Origin: Variovorax sp. MHTC-1
GTDB taxonomy: Bacteria > Pseudomonadota > Gammaproteobacteria > Burkholderiales > Burkholderiaceae_C
Direction of reading: 5' to 3'
Length of the DNA stretch: 64,000 bases
NCBI RefSeq assembly: GCF_003984645.1
Contig: NZ_RWKI01000004.1
Coordinates: forward strand, 331,078 to 395,077
In this document: in pieces, positions 54,384-62,699 of the stretch
Layout: each line of letters starts with the position of its first letter
How positions within the stretch are numbered: position 1 is the first letter of the stretch
Program-made: the position numbers and the translations under genes
Notes under the pieces: model-generated
Database searches by the model: none
The model's input: the letters and a program-made list of their open reading frames with translations, nothing else
Told to the model about the DNA's origin: nothing

Positions 54384-54602
54384 CTGCTGTCCGCTTTACC
54401 TGAGAGATTCGCCCCGCGATCGGGGTTTGCTCCTTCGGTGGACGGCGCTGCGAACCAAACGCGATGCGCCGCCTCTCTCCAGCAAGGAAACGCCCGGAAA
54501 CGGGCGCTTCGTCAGTCCTTTTGCCTGAGCGTTCGGGCCCGCTTTTTCGAGGGGACCTGCGCCTTCGGCGGCCCCGCGCTCTCGAGGCTCTCTCCTGACC
54601 CG
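54384..54602 (-). ncRNA. Tandem glycine riboswitch upstream of gcvT
   Basis: Reading the minus strand there are two glycine aptamers in a row. The 5' one (54602 to about 54509) has CAGGAGAGAGCC, the GCCGAAGGCGCAGG loop and CTCAGGCAAAAGGACTG. The 3' one (about 54484-54384) has CTGGAGAGAGGCGGC, CCACCGAAGGAGCAAAC and CTCTCAGGTAAAGCGGACAG. The short linker and the 30-bp distance to the gcvT start fit the known tandem class, which turns on gcv genes when glycine is high. The rest of the 282-bp gap holds only the promoter side. Confidence 0.95.
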
Positions 54603-54635
54603 TCCGAGTGTAAGGGATGCGCCCGCTGCCGGCGC

Positions 54636-55544
54636 TCAGGAGCGCTGCAGGCGCAGCCGCTTGAGCAGGAACTTCTCCCACAGCTTGTCCGCGACGAGCT
54701 GCAGCGAGCTGCGAATGTGCGCCCGGGCGTTGCGCGCGTCGTAGGGCGATCGGATGTCGGCGCCCAGTTGCCGGGCACGCACGCTGAGCATGCTCTCCGA
54801 GAGCACGCAGCGCGCTTTCATGCGCAGGTCGTCGAAGTTCTCGGCAGAGAACGGACTGGCCTTGTGCCACTCGTGGTCCCACTTGAACCTGCGCTGCCTG
54901 GACGGGTCGCTCTCGTCCTTGATCAGCCAGGCTGACACGAAATCGACATAGGCCTCGTCGACGTTGTCGCGAAACAGACGGCGCTCGGGTTCGAAGCTGT
55001 CGTAGACCAGCGAGTCCAGCAGTTCGTTGCCAGGCGAGAGCGTGCCGAGCTGGCGGCGCAGGTTGGCGTTCATCGCGAAGCAGTAGGTCGAAACCCATTC
55101 GAGCAGCGGACCCAGCGGCGTCATGGTCGAACGCGGAAAGTCGTTGATCTCGCCGAACAGCCACGGCCCGGGGTGCACCCCCAGCCGCTTTATTTCGCTG
55201 CTGAATCCGGCGACCCGGCCTTCGCTCCAGGCATGGGTGCGGGCGATGGTGTCGTTCGAGAAGATCCAGGCGTCGGGCTCGCCGCTGCGCGCGAGGAGGG
55301 CTGCAATCCCTCTGTCCCAGCCTGTGAACTCGCGGTTGGAGTTGTCGCCAGCGATCAGGAAGCTGTCTTCGAATTCCGTATCGCGCAAGGCTTCGCCGCC
55401 CGCGGACCTGGCGTTGTCCACGATCGCAAGAACGAAGCGATTGCTCCCGTCGGCCAGCTGCCGTCGCAGCTTGGTCAGCACCTGGAGCGAATGATCGCGA
55501 TGCTGACCTCCGTACTCCAGATGAACAAAACCGTAGTTCGTCAT
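54636..55544 (-). CDS. Uncharacterised protein, possible glycosyltransferase-like
   Basis: A 302-aa soluble protein I do not firmly recognise. It begins MTNYGFVHLEYGGQHRDHSLQVLTKLRR, then has FVLAIVDNARSAGG, GDNSNREFTGWDRGIAALL and DAWIFSNDTIARTHAWSEG. This resembles a GT-A-type nucleotide-sugar fold in its alternating strands and in an SND tripeptide where such enzymes have a DxD-like motif. The C-terminal third is helical and charged. No signal peptide is seen. Codon use is slightly less GC-extreme than in the neighbours. It stands alone between the riboswitch and a second unknown gene; the assignment is tentative. Confidence 0.6.
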   Translation of the reverse strand: MTNYGFVHLEYGGQHRDHSLQVLTKLRRQLADGSNRFVLAIVDNARSAGGEALRDTEFEDSFLIAGDNSNREFTGWDRGIAALLARSGEPDAWIFSNDTIARTHAWSEGRVAGFSSEIKRLGVHPGPWLFGEINDFPRSTMTPLGPLLEWVSTYCFAMNANLRRQLGTLSPGNELLDSLVYDSFEPERRLFRDNVDEAYVDFVSAWLIKDESDPSRQRRFKWDHEWHKASPFSAENFDDLRMKARCVLSESMLSVRARQLGADIRSPYDARNARAHIRSSLQLVADKLWEKFLLKRLRLQRS

Positions 55545-55676
55545 ACCTGTTGACAGAAAAAAGAAGGGAGGGTCGGGGCGCCGGAGGGGCGCGAGGCGAC
55601 GAGTATCCCTCCTCGTCTTGTCAGCCGAGACGCCGAGTTGCAGCCGGCGCGGCCAGGACGGCCGTCGCGCCCGCTT

Positions 55677-56207
55677 TCAGTGCATCAACTCGGGCGGCAG
55701 CAGCCGGTCGATGCGTTCGCGGATCGATTCGGCGCGTTCGGCGCCCGCGATCTTCTCGATTTCGCCGAGCATCTCGGCGGCGGCGGTCAGCATCGAGTCG
55801 CGGTCGCGCGCCTGGCGCAGGATCTCGCGGAACTGCCCGGCCAGGACCGGATCGCGCCGGACGAACATGCGCTCGCACAGGTCGAACAGGAACATCCGCG
55901 TGGTGGCCAGCGAACGCTTGCCGTCGAAGACATCGGCCGCGACCGGCGGCTCAAGAGGGCTCGCTTCGTGCGCAGGCGCCGCCTGCACCGCCGGCGCAGC
56001 GGGCTGCGAACGATGCAGATAGCCCTCCTGCACCAGGTGCAGCGCCACGCGGCCGGCTTCGTCGCGGCTGCCGAAGAGCTGGCCGAAGTCGGTCACCGAG
56101 CGCTGGCCGTCGGCCATCAGCAGCAGTGCGCGCTCGCGCTGGCCCAGCGTGCGGCGGCCGCCCGGCTGGAGTTCTTGGCGGGCCTTGTCGGTCTTGAGGA
56201 GGAACAT
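55677..56207 (-). CDS. Hypothetical protein, 176 aa
   Basis: A small protein of unknown function. Residues ~20-60 (TLGQRERALLLMADGQRSVTDFGQLFGSRDEAGRVALHLVQEGYL) look like a winged-helix-type or response-output domain, followed by an Ala/Pro-rich linker and a helical C-terminal part (RMFLFDLCERMFVRRDPVLAGQFREILRQARD). There is no membrane helix or catalytic motif. It lies downstream of the TRAP permease gene, 84 bp away and on the same strand. A regulatory or structural role is possible but unsupported. Confidence 0.65.
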   Translation of the reverse strand: MFLLKTDKARQELQPGGRRTLGQRERALLLMADGQRSVTDFGQLFGSRDEAGRVALHLVQEGYLHRSQPAAPAVQAAPAHEASPLEPPVAADVFDGKRSLATTRMFLFDLCERMFVRRDPVLAGQFREILRQARDRDSMLTAAAEMLGEIEKIAGAERAESIRERIDRLLPPELMH

Positions 56208-56291
56208 GGGATGCAGTGGCGTTCAGAGTCGAGCGCCGCAGCATCGGCCAGCCGCATGACGTCCCCGTGAAAACAGGGCGGCGAGCGTGAA

Positions 56292-57569
56292 CTACTTCGC
56301 GTAAACGAGATCGCGCAGCGCCAGCGAGATGCTGGGCACGTAGGTGATGACCATCAGGCAGGCCAGGATCACGAGCACGAAGGGCACCAGGTCCTTGACG
56401 ATGCGGTCCAGCGAGATGCGCGCCACCGTGCAGGCCGCGAACAGGTTGACGCCGAAGGGCGGCGTGATCATGCCGAGCGCAAGGTTGACCACCATCACCA
56501 GCCCGAAATGCACCGGGTCGATGCCGAAGTGCATCGCCACCGGTGCGAGGATCGGTGCCAGCACGATGATCGCGGCGCTGGTTTCGATGAACATGCCGAT
56601 CACGAACAGCGCTGCGTTGATGCCCAGGAGGAACATCGCCGGCGACTGCAGCACGCCTTCGAGCCAGTGGCCGATCGCCTCGGGCACGCCGGCGCGCGTG
56701 ATCAGGAAGGCGAACAAGCCGGCATTGGCGATGATGAACATGATCACCGACGAGGAGATCACCGACTTGCGCAGCACCGCGTAGAGCTGCGCCGGCTTGA
56801 TCTCGCGGTAGATCAGCATGCCGACCACGAGCGCGTACAGCACCGCCACGGCCGAGGCCTCGGTGGGCGTGAAGATGCCGCCATAGATGCCGCCCAGGAT
56901 GATGACCGGCATCAACAGCGCCCAGCCGGCGCGCCAGGTCGCGATGCCGACGCCGAGGCGGCCATCGCCGTCGTTCTTGCCCAGGCCCTTGATCTTGCAA
57001 TAGATGTAGACGAAGGCCATCAGCGCGAGGCTGATCAGGATGCCGGGACCCAAGCCGGCGATGAACAGCTCGCCGATCGACACCTCGGCGCTGACGCCGT
57101 AGAGGATCAGCGGGATCGAGGGCGGGATGATCACGCCCAGCTCGGCGCTGGTGGCCTGCAGCGCCGCCGCATAGCCCGTGGGGTAGCCGTGCTTGATCAG
57201 GGCCGGGATCAGGATCGCGCCGATGGCGAAGGTAGTGGCCACCGAGGAACCCGAGACCGCGGCGAAGATCATGCAAGTGAGCACGCAGGTCATCGGCAGG
57301 CCGCCCTGCACGCCGCCGACCAGGCTCTTGGCGAAGTCCACCAGCCGGCGCGAAATGCCGCCGGTTTCCATCAGGTTGCCGGCCAGGATGAAGAAGGGAA
57401 TGGCCGCGAGCGGAAACTTGTTGATCGCGTTGAACATCTCCTTGACGGAGATCAGCATGTGGGCGTTCGAGGCCTGGATGCCCACCACGGAGGCCAGGCC
57501 GATCGAGACCGCCACGGAGATGGTGAGCGCGAAGCACACCACCATGGTGGTGACCATGACTGCGCTCAT
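56292..57569 (-). CDS. TRAP transporter large permease (DctM-like)
   Basis: A 425-aa, twelve-helix membrane protein of the DctM family. It is the ion-coupled channel that works with the small permease and the periplasmic binding protein encoded next to it. Seen are PFFILAGNLMETGGISRRLVDFAKSLVG, SAELGVIIPPSIPLILYG and TPTEASAVAVLYAL, all typical. The ATG at 57569 starts MSAVMVTTMVV; the frame is open upstream only because a tandem repeat contains no in-frame stop. The repeat also duplicates the ATGAGCGC start region. Confidence 0.93.
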   Translation of the reverse strand: MSAVMVTTMVVCFALTISVAVSIGLASVVGIQASNAHMLISVKEMFNAINKFPLAAIPFFILAGNLMETGGISRRLVDFAKSLVGGVQGGLPMTCVLTCMIFAAVSGSSVATTFAIGAILIPALIKHGYPTGYAAALQATSAELGVIIPPSIPLILYGVSAEVSIGELFIAGLGPGILISLALMAFVYIYCKIKGLGKNDGDGRLGVGIATWRAGWALLMPVIILGGIYGGIFTPTEASAVAVLYALVVGMLIYREIKPAQLYAVLRKSVISSSVIMFIIANAGLFAFLITRAGVPEAIGHWLEGVLQSPAMFLLGINAALFVIGMFIETSAAIIVLAPILAPVAMHFGIDPVHFGLVMVVNLALGMITPPFGVNLFAACTVARISLDRIVKDLVPFVLVILACLMVITYVPSISLALRDLVYAK

Positions 57570-57734
57570 AGGACCCCCACGCTTGTCACTTCGTGTACTG
57601 CGCTGCCCCCCAAGGGGGCCTTCGTGCCTTCGGGCGGCCGAGCGGCGCTCATAGGACCCCCCACGCTTGTCACTTCGTGTACTGCGCTGCCCCCCAAGGG
57701 GGCCTTCGCGCCTTCGGGCGGCCGAGCGGCGCTC
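57563..57734 (-). repeat. Two tandem ~83-bp repeats between the TRAP permease genes
   Basis: Two copies (57563 to about 57644 and about 57645 to 57734) of the element also seen at 14301-14386. On the minus strand each starts ATGAGCGCC, has a GGCCCCCTTGGGGGGC hairpin and the CACGAAGTGACAAGCGTGGGGG end, and is followed by another ATGAGCGC. The last junction is the true dctM start, and the first overlaps the stop of the small permease gene. The copies differ by a few bases and 2 bp in length. Confidence 0.82.
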
Positions 57735-58227
57735 ATTGCGCAGTCTCCAGCTCATGCCGCTGCGGGTCGAGGAGATTCGCAACGATGCCGATCACGCAGA
57801 ACAGGCCGCCCACCGGCATCGCCACATAGGCCCAGAACATCGAGACCGATTCCAGACCGGCCATCGATTGCACGCTGCCGCGTTGCGCATAGTCCCAGCC
57901 CCACCAGATGATGACCGCAATCAGCGTCAGCGCCGCGAGGCACACAACCCAGTCGAGCACGCGCCGCACCTTCGGCGGGCTCCAGCGGTACAGCACGTCC
58001 ACGCTGACCATCGCGCCCTGGCGGAAGGCGGTGGGGATGCCCATGAACACCATCCAGATCAGGCTGATGCGGATCAGGATCTCGGACCATTCGGCCGGCT
58101 GCTCGAGCACGAAGCGGGTGACGATCTGGAACACGCCGAGCGCGGAGGCGATCACCAGCATGAGGCAGGCGATCGCCAGGGCCAGCGACGTGGTCCAGCG
58201 ATCGAGTTGAAGGATGGCTGTTTTCAT
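57733..58227 (-). CDS. TRAP transporter small permease (DctQ-like)
   Basis: A 164-aa membrane protein with four helices, the DctQ subunit. It shows RFVLEQPAEWSEILIRISLIWMVFMGIPTAFRQGAMVSVDVLY, the family core. It lies between the binding protein and the large permease in the order dctP-dctQ-dctM. The ATG at 58227 (MKTAILQLDRW) is preferred over an in-frame start upstream, because it gives the usual length. Confidence 0.9.
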   Translation of the reverse strand: MKTAILQLDRWTTSLALAIACLMLVIASALGVFQIVTRFVLEQPAEWSEILIRISLIWMVFMGIPTAFRQGAMVSVDVLYRWSPPKVRRVLDWVVCLAALTLIAVIIWWGWDYAQRGSVQSMAGLESVSMFWAYVAMPVGGLFCVIGIVANLLDPQRHELETAQ

Positions 58228-58313
58228 GGATGCAGGGAAGGGGTCAACAAAAACGCCCGCCAGCCCAGGCTGTGCGGGCGTCTGCCGCCGCGACGGCATC
58301 GCGGCAGGTCGCG

Positions 58314-59285
58314 TTACTTGAAGTTGCGGATCTTGTCGAGGTTGGCCTTGCCGAACTGCTTCTCGAAGTCGGCGTTGACGGGAGCCAGCATGCTGACGAA
58401 CCTGGTCTTGTCGACGTTCTCGATCACGGTCATGCCCTGGGCGCGCAGCTCCTTCACGCCGTTGGCGTCGTCCTGGTCGACGCGGTCGCGGTTGGCCTTC
58501 GCCGCCACCTTGGCGGCCTCGAGGAAGGCGGTCTTGTCGGCCGCGCTGAGCTTGTCGAAAGACGCCTTGTTCATCAGGAAGATGCAGGGCGAATAGACGT
58601 GGCCGGTCAGCGTGAGGTGCTTCTGCACCTGCGAGAACTTCGCCGACATGATCACCGGCAGCGGGTTCTCCTGGCCGTCGACCGTGCCCTGCTGCAGCGC
58701 CGTGAACACTTCGGGGAAGGCCATCGGCGTGGTGATGATGCCCAGGCCCTTGTAGGCCGCGATGTGCACCGGGTTCTCCATCGTGCGCATCTTCAGGCCC
58801 TTGAGGTCCTCGGGGCCCTTCACGTCGCGCTTGCTGTTGGTCATGTGCCGGAAGCCGTTCTCGGCCCAGGCCAGCGCCTTGAAGCCCTTGGCGTCGAACT
58901 TGGTCAAGAGCTCCTGGCCGATCGGTCCGTCGAGCACGGCGCGCGCGTGCGCCTTGTCGCGGAACAGGAAGGGGACGTCGAGGATCTTGGCCTCGGGCAC
59001 GAAGTTGGGCACCGGGCCGGTGGAGGAGAAGGCGAGCTCCTGCGTGCCGAGCTGCACCGCCTCGATCGATTCGCGCTCGCCGCCGAGCGAGCCGTTGTAG
59101 AAGGTCTCGATCTTGTAGCGACCATTGGTGCGCGCCGCGACTTCCTTCGCGAAGGTGTCGATGGCGACGCCCTGGTGCGAGTTCTGCGTGGTCGAAATGC
59201 TGATCTTCATGGCTGTCTGCGCGAAGGCGGCGCAGGCCATACCGAGGCCGAGGACCAGGCCTGCGGCCAGTCGGTTCAACTTCAT
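58314..59285 (-). CDS. TRAP transporter periplasmic binding protein (DctP-like)
   Basis: A 323-aa periplasmic binding protein. The signal peptide is residues 1-22 (MKLNRLAAGLVLGLGMACAAFA). MKISISTTQNSHQGVAIDTFAKEV, GGERESIEAVQLGTQELAFSS, GLKMRTMENPVHIAAYKGLG and FPEVFTALQQGTVDGQENPLP are diagnostic DctP motifs, including the arginine that binds the ligand carboxylate. It is the first gene of a TRAP operon, so the substrate is an organic acid; which one cannot be told. AGGAGAC precedes the ATG. Confidence 0.93.
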   Translation of the reverse strand: MKLNRLAAGLVLGLGMACAAFAQTAMKISISTTQNSHQGVAIDTFAKEVAARTNGRYKIETFYNGSLGGERESIEAVQLGTQELAFSSTGPVPNFVPEAKILDVPFLFRDKAHARAVLDGPIGQELLTKFDAKGFKALAWAENGFRHMTNSKRDVKGPEDLKGLKMRTMENPVHIAAYKGLGIITTPMAFPEVFTALQQGTVDGQENPLPVIMSAKFSQVQKHLTLTGHVYSPCIFLMNKASFDKLSAADKTAFLEAAKVAAKANRDRVDQDDANGVKELRAQGMTVIENVDKTRFVSMLAPVNADFEKQFGKANLDKIRNFK

Positions 59286-60084
59286 GAGGGGGTCTCCTGT
59301 TTGGTTAACCTATGACTATGCATCAATGTGCAGCTTCACAGCGTCGGGATTTTCACGGACGAAGGTGCTGTTGCTCCCTCTCCCTCTCCCTCTCCCTCTG
59401 GGAGAGGGTTGGGGTGAGGGCTCTTGGGCCTTTGATTTGAGCGCTGCGTTTGGTTTGAGGCTGGAGCCGGGAGTTCGCCCCGGCGGGCGACTCACTTTCT
59501 TTTGCGTCGCCAAAAGAAAGTAACCAAAGAAAAGGCGACCCCACTGTCTGCGACCCTCCACTTCGTTCCGGGCAACCTGCGGTGCTCGCTTTTCGCGGGG
59601 TCTCGCTCGAACTCGCCTTCGGCTCAGACAATCGCGAGCCCTGATCCGCGAAAAGCTGCGCTCCTCGGCGCAGCCAGAGGGGAGTGGCTCGGGCCGTCGC
59701 TTCGCTCGGCCGGTCGAACAGCCAATACCGACCACCCAAACCACAAGGACGCGCCATGGCGCGTCCTTGTTCAATCCCCTCTGGGCGTGCCGAGGAGCGC
59801 AGCTTCAGGCGGATAAAGGGCCGCGCGTGTTTGAGCCGAAGGCGAGTTTGCGCGGACCCCGCCTGAAGCGAGCACCGGAGGTTGCCCGGAACGAAGTGGA
59901 GGGACACGCACGGTGGGGTCGCCTTTTCTTTGGTTACTTTCTTTTGGCGAAGCAAAAGAAAGTGAGTCGCCCGCCGGGGCGAAATCCCGGCTCCGGCCTC
60001 AAACCAAGCGCAACGTACAAATCAACGGCCAAGAAAGAGAAAGAGAAGGAGGGAGAGGGAAATCCCAGACGTGCTGGAGACGCG
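59286..60084. repeat. Gene-free 799-bp region with a ~690-bp imperfect palindrome
   Basis: No gene is seen. The region from about 59375 to 60062 is a long imperfect inverted repeat. The arms carry TTTGCGTCGCCAAAAGAAAG against its counterpart at 59935-59975, and CTCCACTTCGTTCCGGGCAA against 59888-59907. A perfect 28-bp palindrome (59743-59770) is at the centre. The outer left edge is a (TCCCTC)n simple repeat, mirrored by a GA-rich tract on the right. The left arm has a ~55-bp insert, so the symmetry is not exact. Confidence 0.75.
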
Positions 60085-61779
60085 CTACATCCCCACGTAG
60101 TTCGGCCCGCCGCCGCCCTCGGGCGTGACCCAGACGATGTTCTGCGTCGGGTCCTTGATGTCGCAGGTCTTGCAGTGCACGCAGTTCTGCGCGTTGATCT
60201 GCAGGCGCTGCTTGCCGCCTTCGCCCGGCACGAACTCGTAGACCCCCGCCGGGCAATAGCGAGCCTCGGGGCCGTCGTACTCGGCCAGATTGATCTCGGT
60301 GGGCACCGCCGCGTTCTTCAGCGTCAGGTGCGCGGGCTGGTTCTCTTCGTGGTTGGTGTTGCTGATGAATACCGAGGAGAGCCGGTCGAAGGTCAGCTTG
60401 CCGTCCGGCTTGGGATAGGCGATCTTCTTGCAGGCCGCGGCCTTCTTGAGGCGCTCGTGGTCGGCCTGGTGGCGGTGGATGGTCCAGGGGATATGGCCGC
60501 GCAGCACGTACTGCTCGATGCCGGTCATCAGCGTGCCCACCGTCAGGCCCCTCTTGAACCATTGCTTGAAATTGCGCGCCTTGTAGAGTTCCTTGTGCAG
60601 CCAGCTCTTCTCGAAGGCAACCGGGTAGGCCGTGAGCTCGTCGTGCTGGCGGCCGGCCATCAGCGCGTCGTAGGCGGCTTCGGCCGCGAGCATGCCGGTC
60701 TTGATCGCGGCATGGCTGCCCTTGATGCGGCTCGCGTTCAGGTAGCCGGCGTCGCAGCCGACCAGCACGCCGCCCGGGAACACCGTCTTGGGCAGCGAGA
60801 GCAGGCCGCCCGCGGTGATGGCGCGAGCACCGTAGCTCAGGCGCTTGGGCGCCTTCAGCCCCTTGTCCTGGCCTTCGAAGTACCAGCGGATGTTGGGGTG
60901 GGTCTTGAAACGCTGGAACTCCTCGAAAGGGCTCATGTGCGGGTTCTGGTAGTCGAGACCGACCACGTAGCCGATGATCAGCTGGTTGTTCTCTGCGTGG
61001 TAGACGAAGGAGCCGCCGTAGGTGTCCGGCGACAGCGGCCAGCCCGCGGTGTGCACGGCCAGGCCGGGCTCGTGGCGCGCGGGATCGATCTCCCACAGCT
61101 CCTTGATGCCGATGCCGTAGCTCTGCGGGTCCTTGCCGGCATCGAGCTTGTACTTGGCGATCAGCTGGCGGCCCAGGTGGCCGCGCGAGCCTTCGGCGAA
61201 TACCGTGTACTTGGCGTGGAGCTCCATGCCGAGCTGGAAGTTCTCGGTCGGTTCGCCGTCCTTGCCTACGCCCAGGTTGCCGGTGGCGACGCCGCGCACC
61301 TTGCCGTCATCGGTGTAGAGCACTTCGGCCGCCGGAAAGCCCGCGAAGATCTCGACGCCCATGCCCTCGGCCTGCTGCGCGAGCCAGCGCACCACGTTGC
61401 CCAGGCTCACGATGTAGTTGCCTTCGTTGTGGAAGTTCTTCGGCAGCAGGAAGTTGGGCGTGCGCGTCGCGCCGGTCTCGGAGAGCATCAGGAAGGTGTC
61501 CTGCGTGACCGGCTGGTTGAGCGGCGCGCCGAGCTCCTCCCAGTCGGGCAGGAGTTCGTACAGCGCACGAGGATCCATTATCGCGCCCGACAGGATGTGG
61601 GCGCCCGGCTCTGAGCCCTTCTCGAGCACCACGACCGAGATCTCCTTGTGGTGCGAGGCGGCCAGCTGCTTCAGGTGGATCGCGGTCGCGAGCCCGGCAG
61701 GGCCTGCCCCGACCACGACCACGTCGTATTCCATGGCTTCGCGGGGTCCGAACTGGGCGAGTATTTCGTCGTGCGTCAT
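60085..61779 (-). CDS. Electron transfer flavoprotein-ubiquinone oxidoreductase
   Basis: A 564-aa membrane-associated flavoprotein that takes electrons from EtfAB and reduces ubiquinone. The FAD-binding VVVVGAGPAGLATAIHLKQLA is at residues 20-40, and the C-terminal ferredoxin-like [4Fe-4S] cluster has its cysteines in YCPAGVYEF and NCVHCKTCDIKDPTQNIVWVTPEGGGG. Length is normal for the family. It is at the opposite end of the window from etfBA and the acyl-CoA dehydrogenase and does not share an operon with them, but it must function with them. Confidence 0.95.
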   Translation of the reverse strand: MTHDEILAQFGPREAMEYDVVVVGAGPAGLATAIHLKQLAASHHKEISVVVLEKGSEPGAHILSGAIMDPRALYELLPDWEELGAPLNQPVTQDTFLMLSETGATRTPNFLLPKNFHNEGNYIVSLGNVVRWLAQQAEGMGVEIFAGFPAAEVLYTDDGKVRGVATGNLGVGKDGEPTENFQLGMELHAKYTVFAEGSRGHLGRQLIAKYKLDAGKDPQSYGIGIKELWEIDPARHEPGLAVHTAGWPLSPDTYGGSFVYHAENNQLIIGYVVGLDYQNPHMSPFEEFQRFKTHPNIRWYFEGQDKGLKAPKRLSYGARAITAGGLLSLPKTVFPGGVLVGCDAGYLNASRIKGSHAAIKTGMLAAEAAYDALMAGRQHDELTAYPVAFEKSWLHKELYKARNFKQWFKRGLTVGTLMTGIEQYVLRGHIPWTIHRHQADHERLKKAAACKKIAYPKPDGKLTFDRLSSVFISNTNHEENQPAHLTLKNAAVPTEINLAEYDGPEARYCPAGVYEFVPGEGGKQRLQINAQNCVHCKTCDIKDPTQNIVWVTPEGGGGPNYVGM

Positions 61780-61905
61780 GTGGGGTCTCGTCGTCGATAA
61801 TGATTTTGAAGGTGCGAGGCACCGCGAAGGGGCCGGGTCATTTTATGCGGCGCCCAGAGCGGCTCTAGGCCCGTCGCATCGGCGACTCCAACAGGACTTT
61901 TCCCC

Positions 61906-62688
61906 ATGGCTTACAGCATCGATCTTTCGGGCCGCGTGGCCTTCGTCACGGGTGCGTCGAGCGGCCTCGGCGCGCAGTTCGCCAAGACGCTGGCGCGCGC
62001 CGGCGCCGCGGTGGTGCTCGCGAGCCGCCACACCGACAAACTCAAGGAGCTGCGCGCGCGCATCGAGGGCGAGGGTGGCGATGCCCACGTGGTCGAGCTC
62101 GACGTGACCAGCATCGACAGCATCAAGGCCGCGGTGGCGCGCGCCGAGACCGAGGTCGGGCCGATCGACATCCTGGTCAACAACTCGGGCGTGAGCACCA
62201 CGCAGCGCCTCGAAGAGGTGAAGGCCGAAGACTACGACTTCATCTTCGACGCCAACGTCAAGGGGGCATTCTTCGTGGCGCAGGAAACGGCCAAGCGCAT
62301 GCTGGCGCGCGCCAGGGGGGCGGCGCCCGGCACCTATATCGGCGGGCGCATCATCAACATCGCTTCGGTGGCGGCCTTGAAGGTGCTGCCGAAGATCGGC
62401 GTCTACTGCATGAGCAAGGCTGCGGTGGTGCAGATGACCAAGGCGATGGCGCTCGAGTGGGGCCGCTTCGGCATCAACGTCAACGCCCTGTGCCCGGGCT
62501 ACATCACGACCGACCTCAACGAGGAGCACTTCGCTTCCGACGACGGCCAGAAGCTGGTGGGCATGCTGCCGCGCAAGCGCCTGGGCAAGCCCGAAGACCT
62601 GGACGGGCTGATCGTGCTGCTCGCCAGCGGGCAGAGCCATTTCGTCAACGGCGCGGTGATCGCGGCGGACGACGGATTCGCGCTCTGA
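61906..62688 (+). CDS. SDR-family oxidoreductase
   Basis: A 260-aa short-chain dehydrogenase/reductase. Cofactor motif VTGASSGLGAQFAKTL (residues 13-28), LVNNSG near residue 90, and the active-site YCMSKAAVVQMTKAMALEW with Tyr and Lys are all present, as is the preceding catalytic serine (IINIASVAALK). The substrate is not evident; the nearby thioesterase and ETF-linked genes make a 3-hydroxyacyl-CoA-like substrate possible. It is followed by an EamA-type transporter gene. Confidence 0.92.
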   Translation: MAYSIDLSGRVAFVTGASSGLGAQFAKTLARAGAAVVLASRHTDKLKELRARIEGEGGDAHVVELDVTSIDSIKAAVARAETEVGPIDILVNNSGVSTTQRLEEVKAEDYDFIFDANVKGAFFVAQETAKRMLARARGAAPGTYIGGRIINIASVAALKVLPKIGVYCMSKAAVVQMTKAMALEWGRFGINVNALCPGYITTDLNEEHFASDDGQKLVGMLPRKRLGKPEDLDGLIVLLASGQSHFVNGAVIAADDGFAL

Positions 62689-62699
62689 GTCCGCGCGCG

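Noticed and set aside
57570..57782. An N-terminal extension of the TRAP large permease reading through the tandem repeats
   Set aside because: The extra residues come from two copies of an intergenic repeat (Arg/Gly-rich); the usual DctM start is at 57569.
59353..59955. Open frames on both strands inside the large palindrome
   Set aside because: The two strands give nearly the same protein, which is a result of the symmetry; no family motif or ribosome-binding site.
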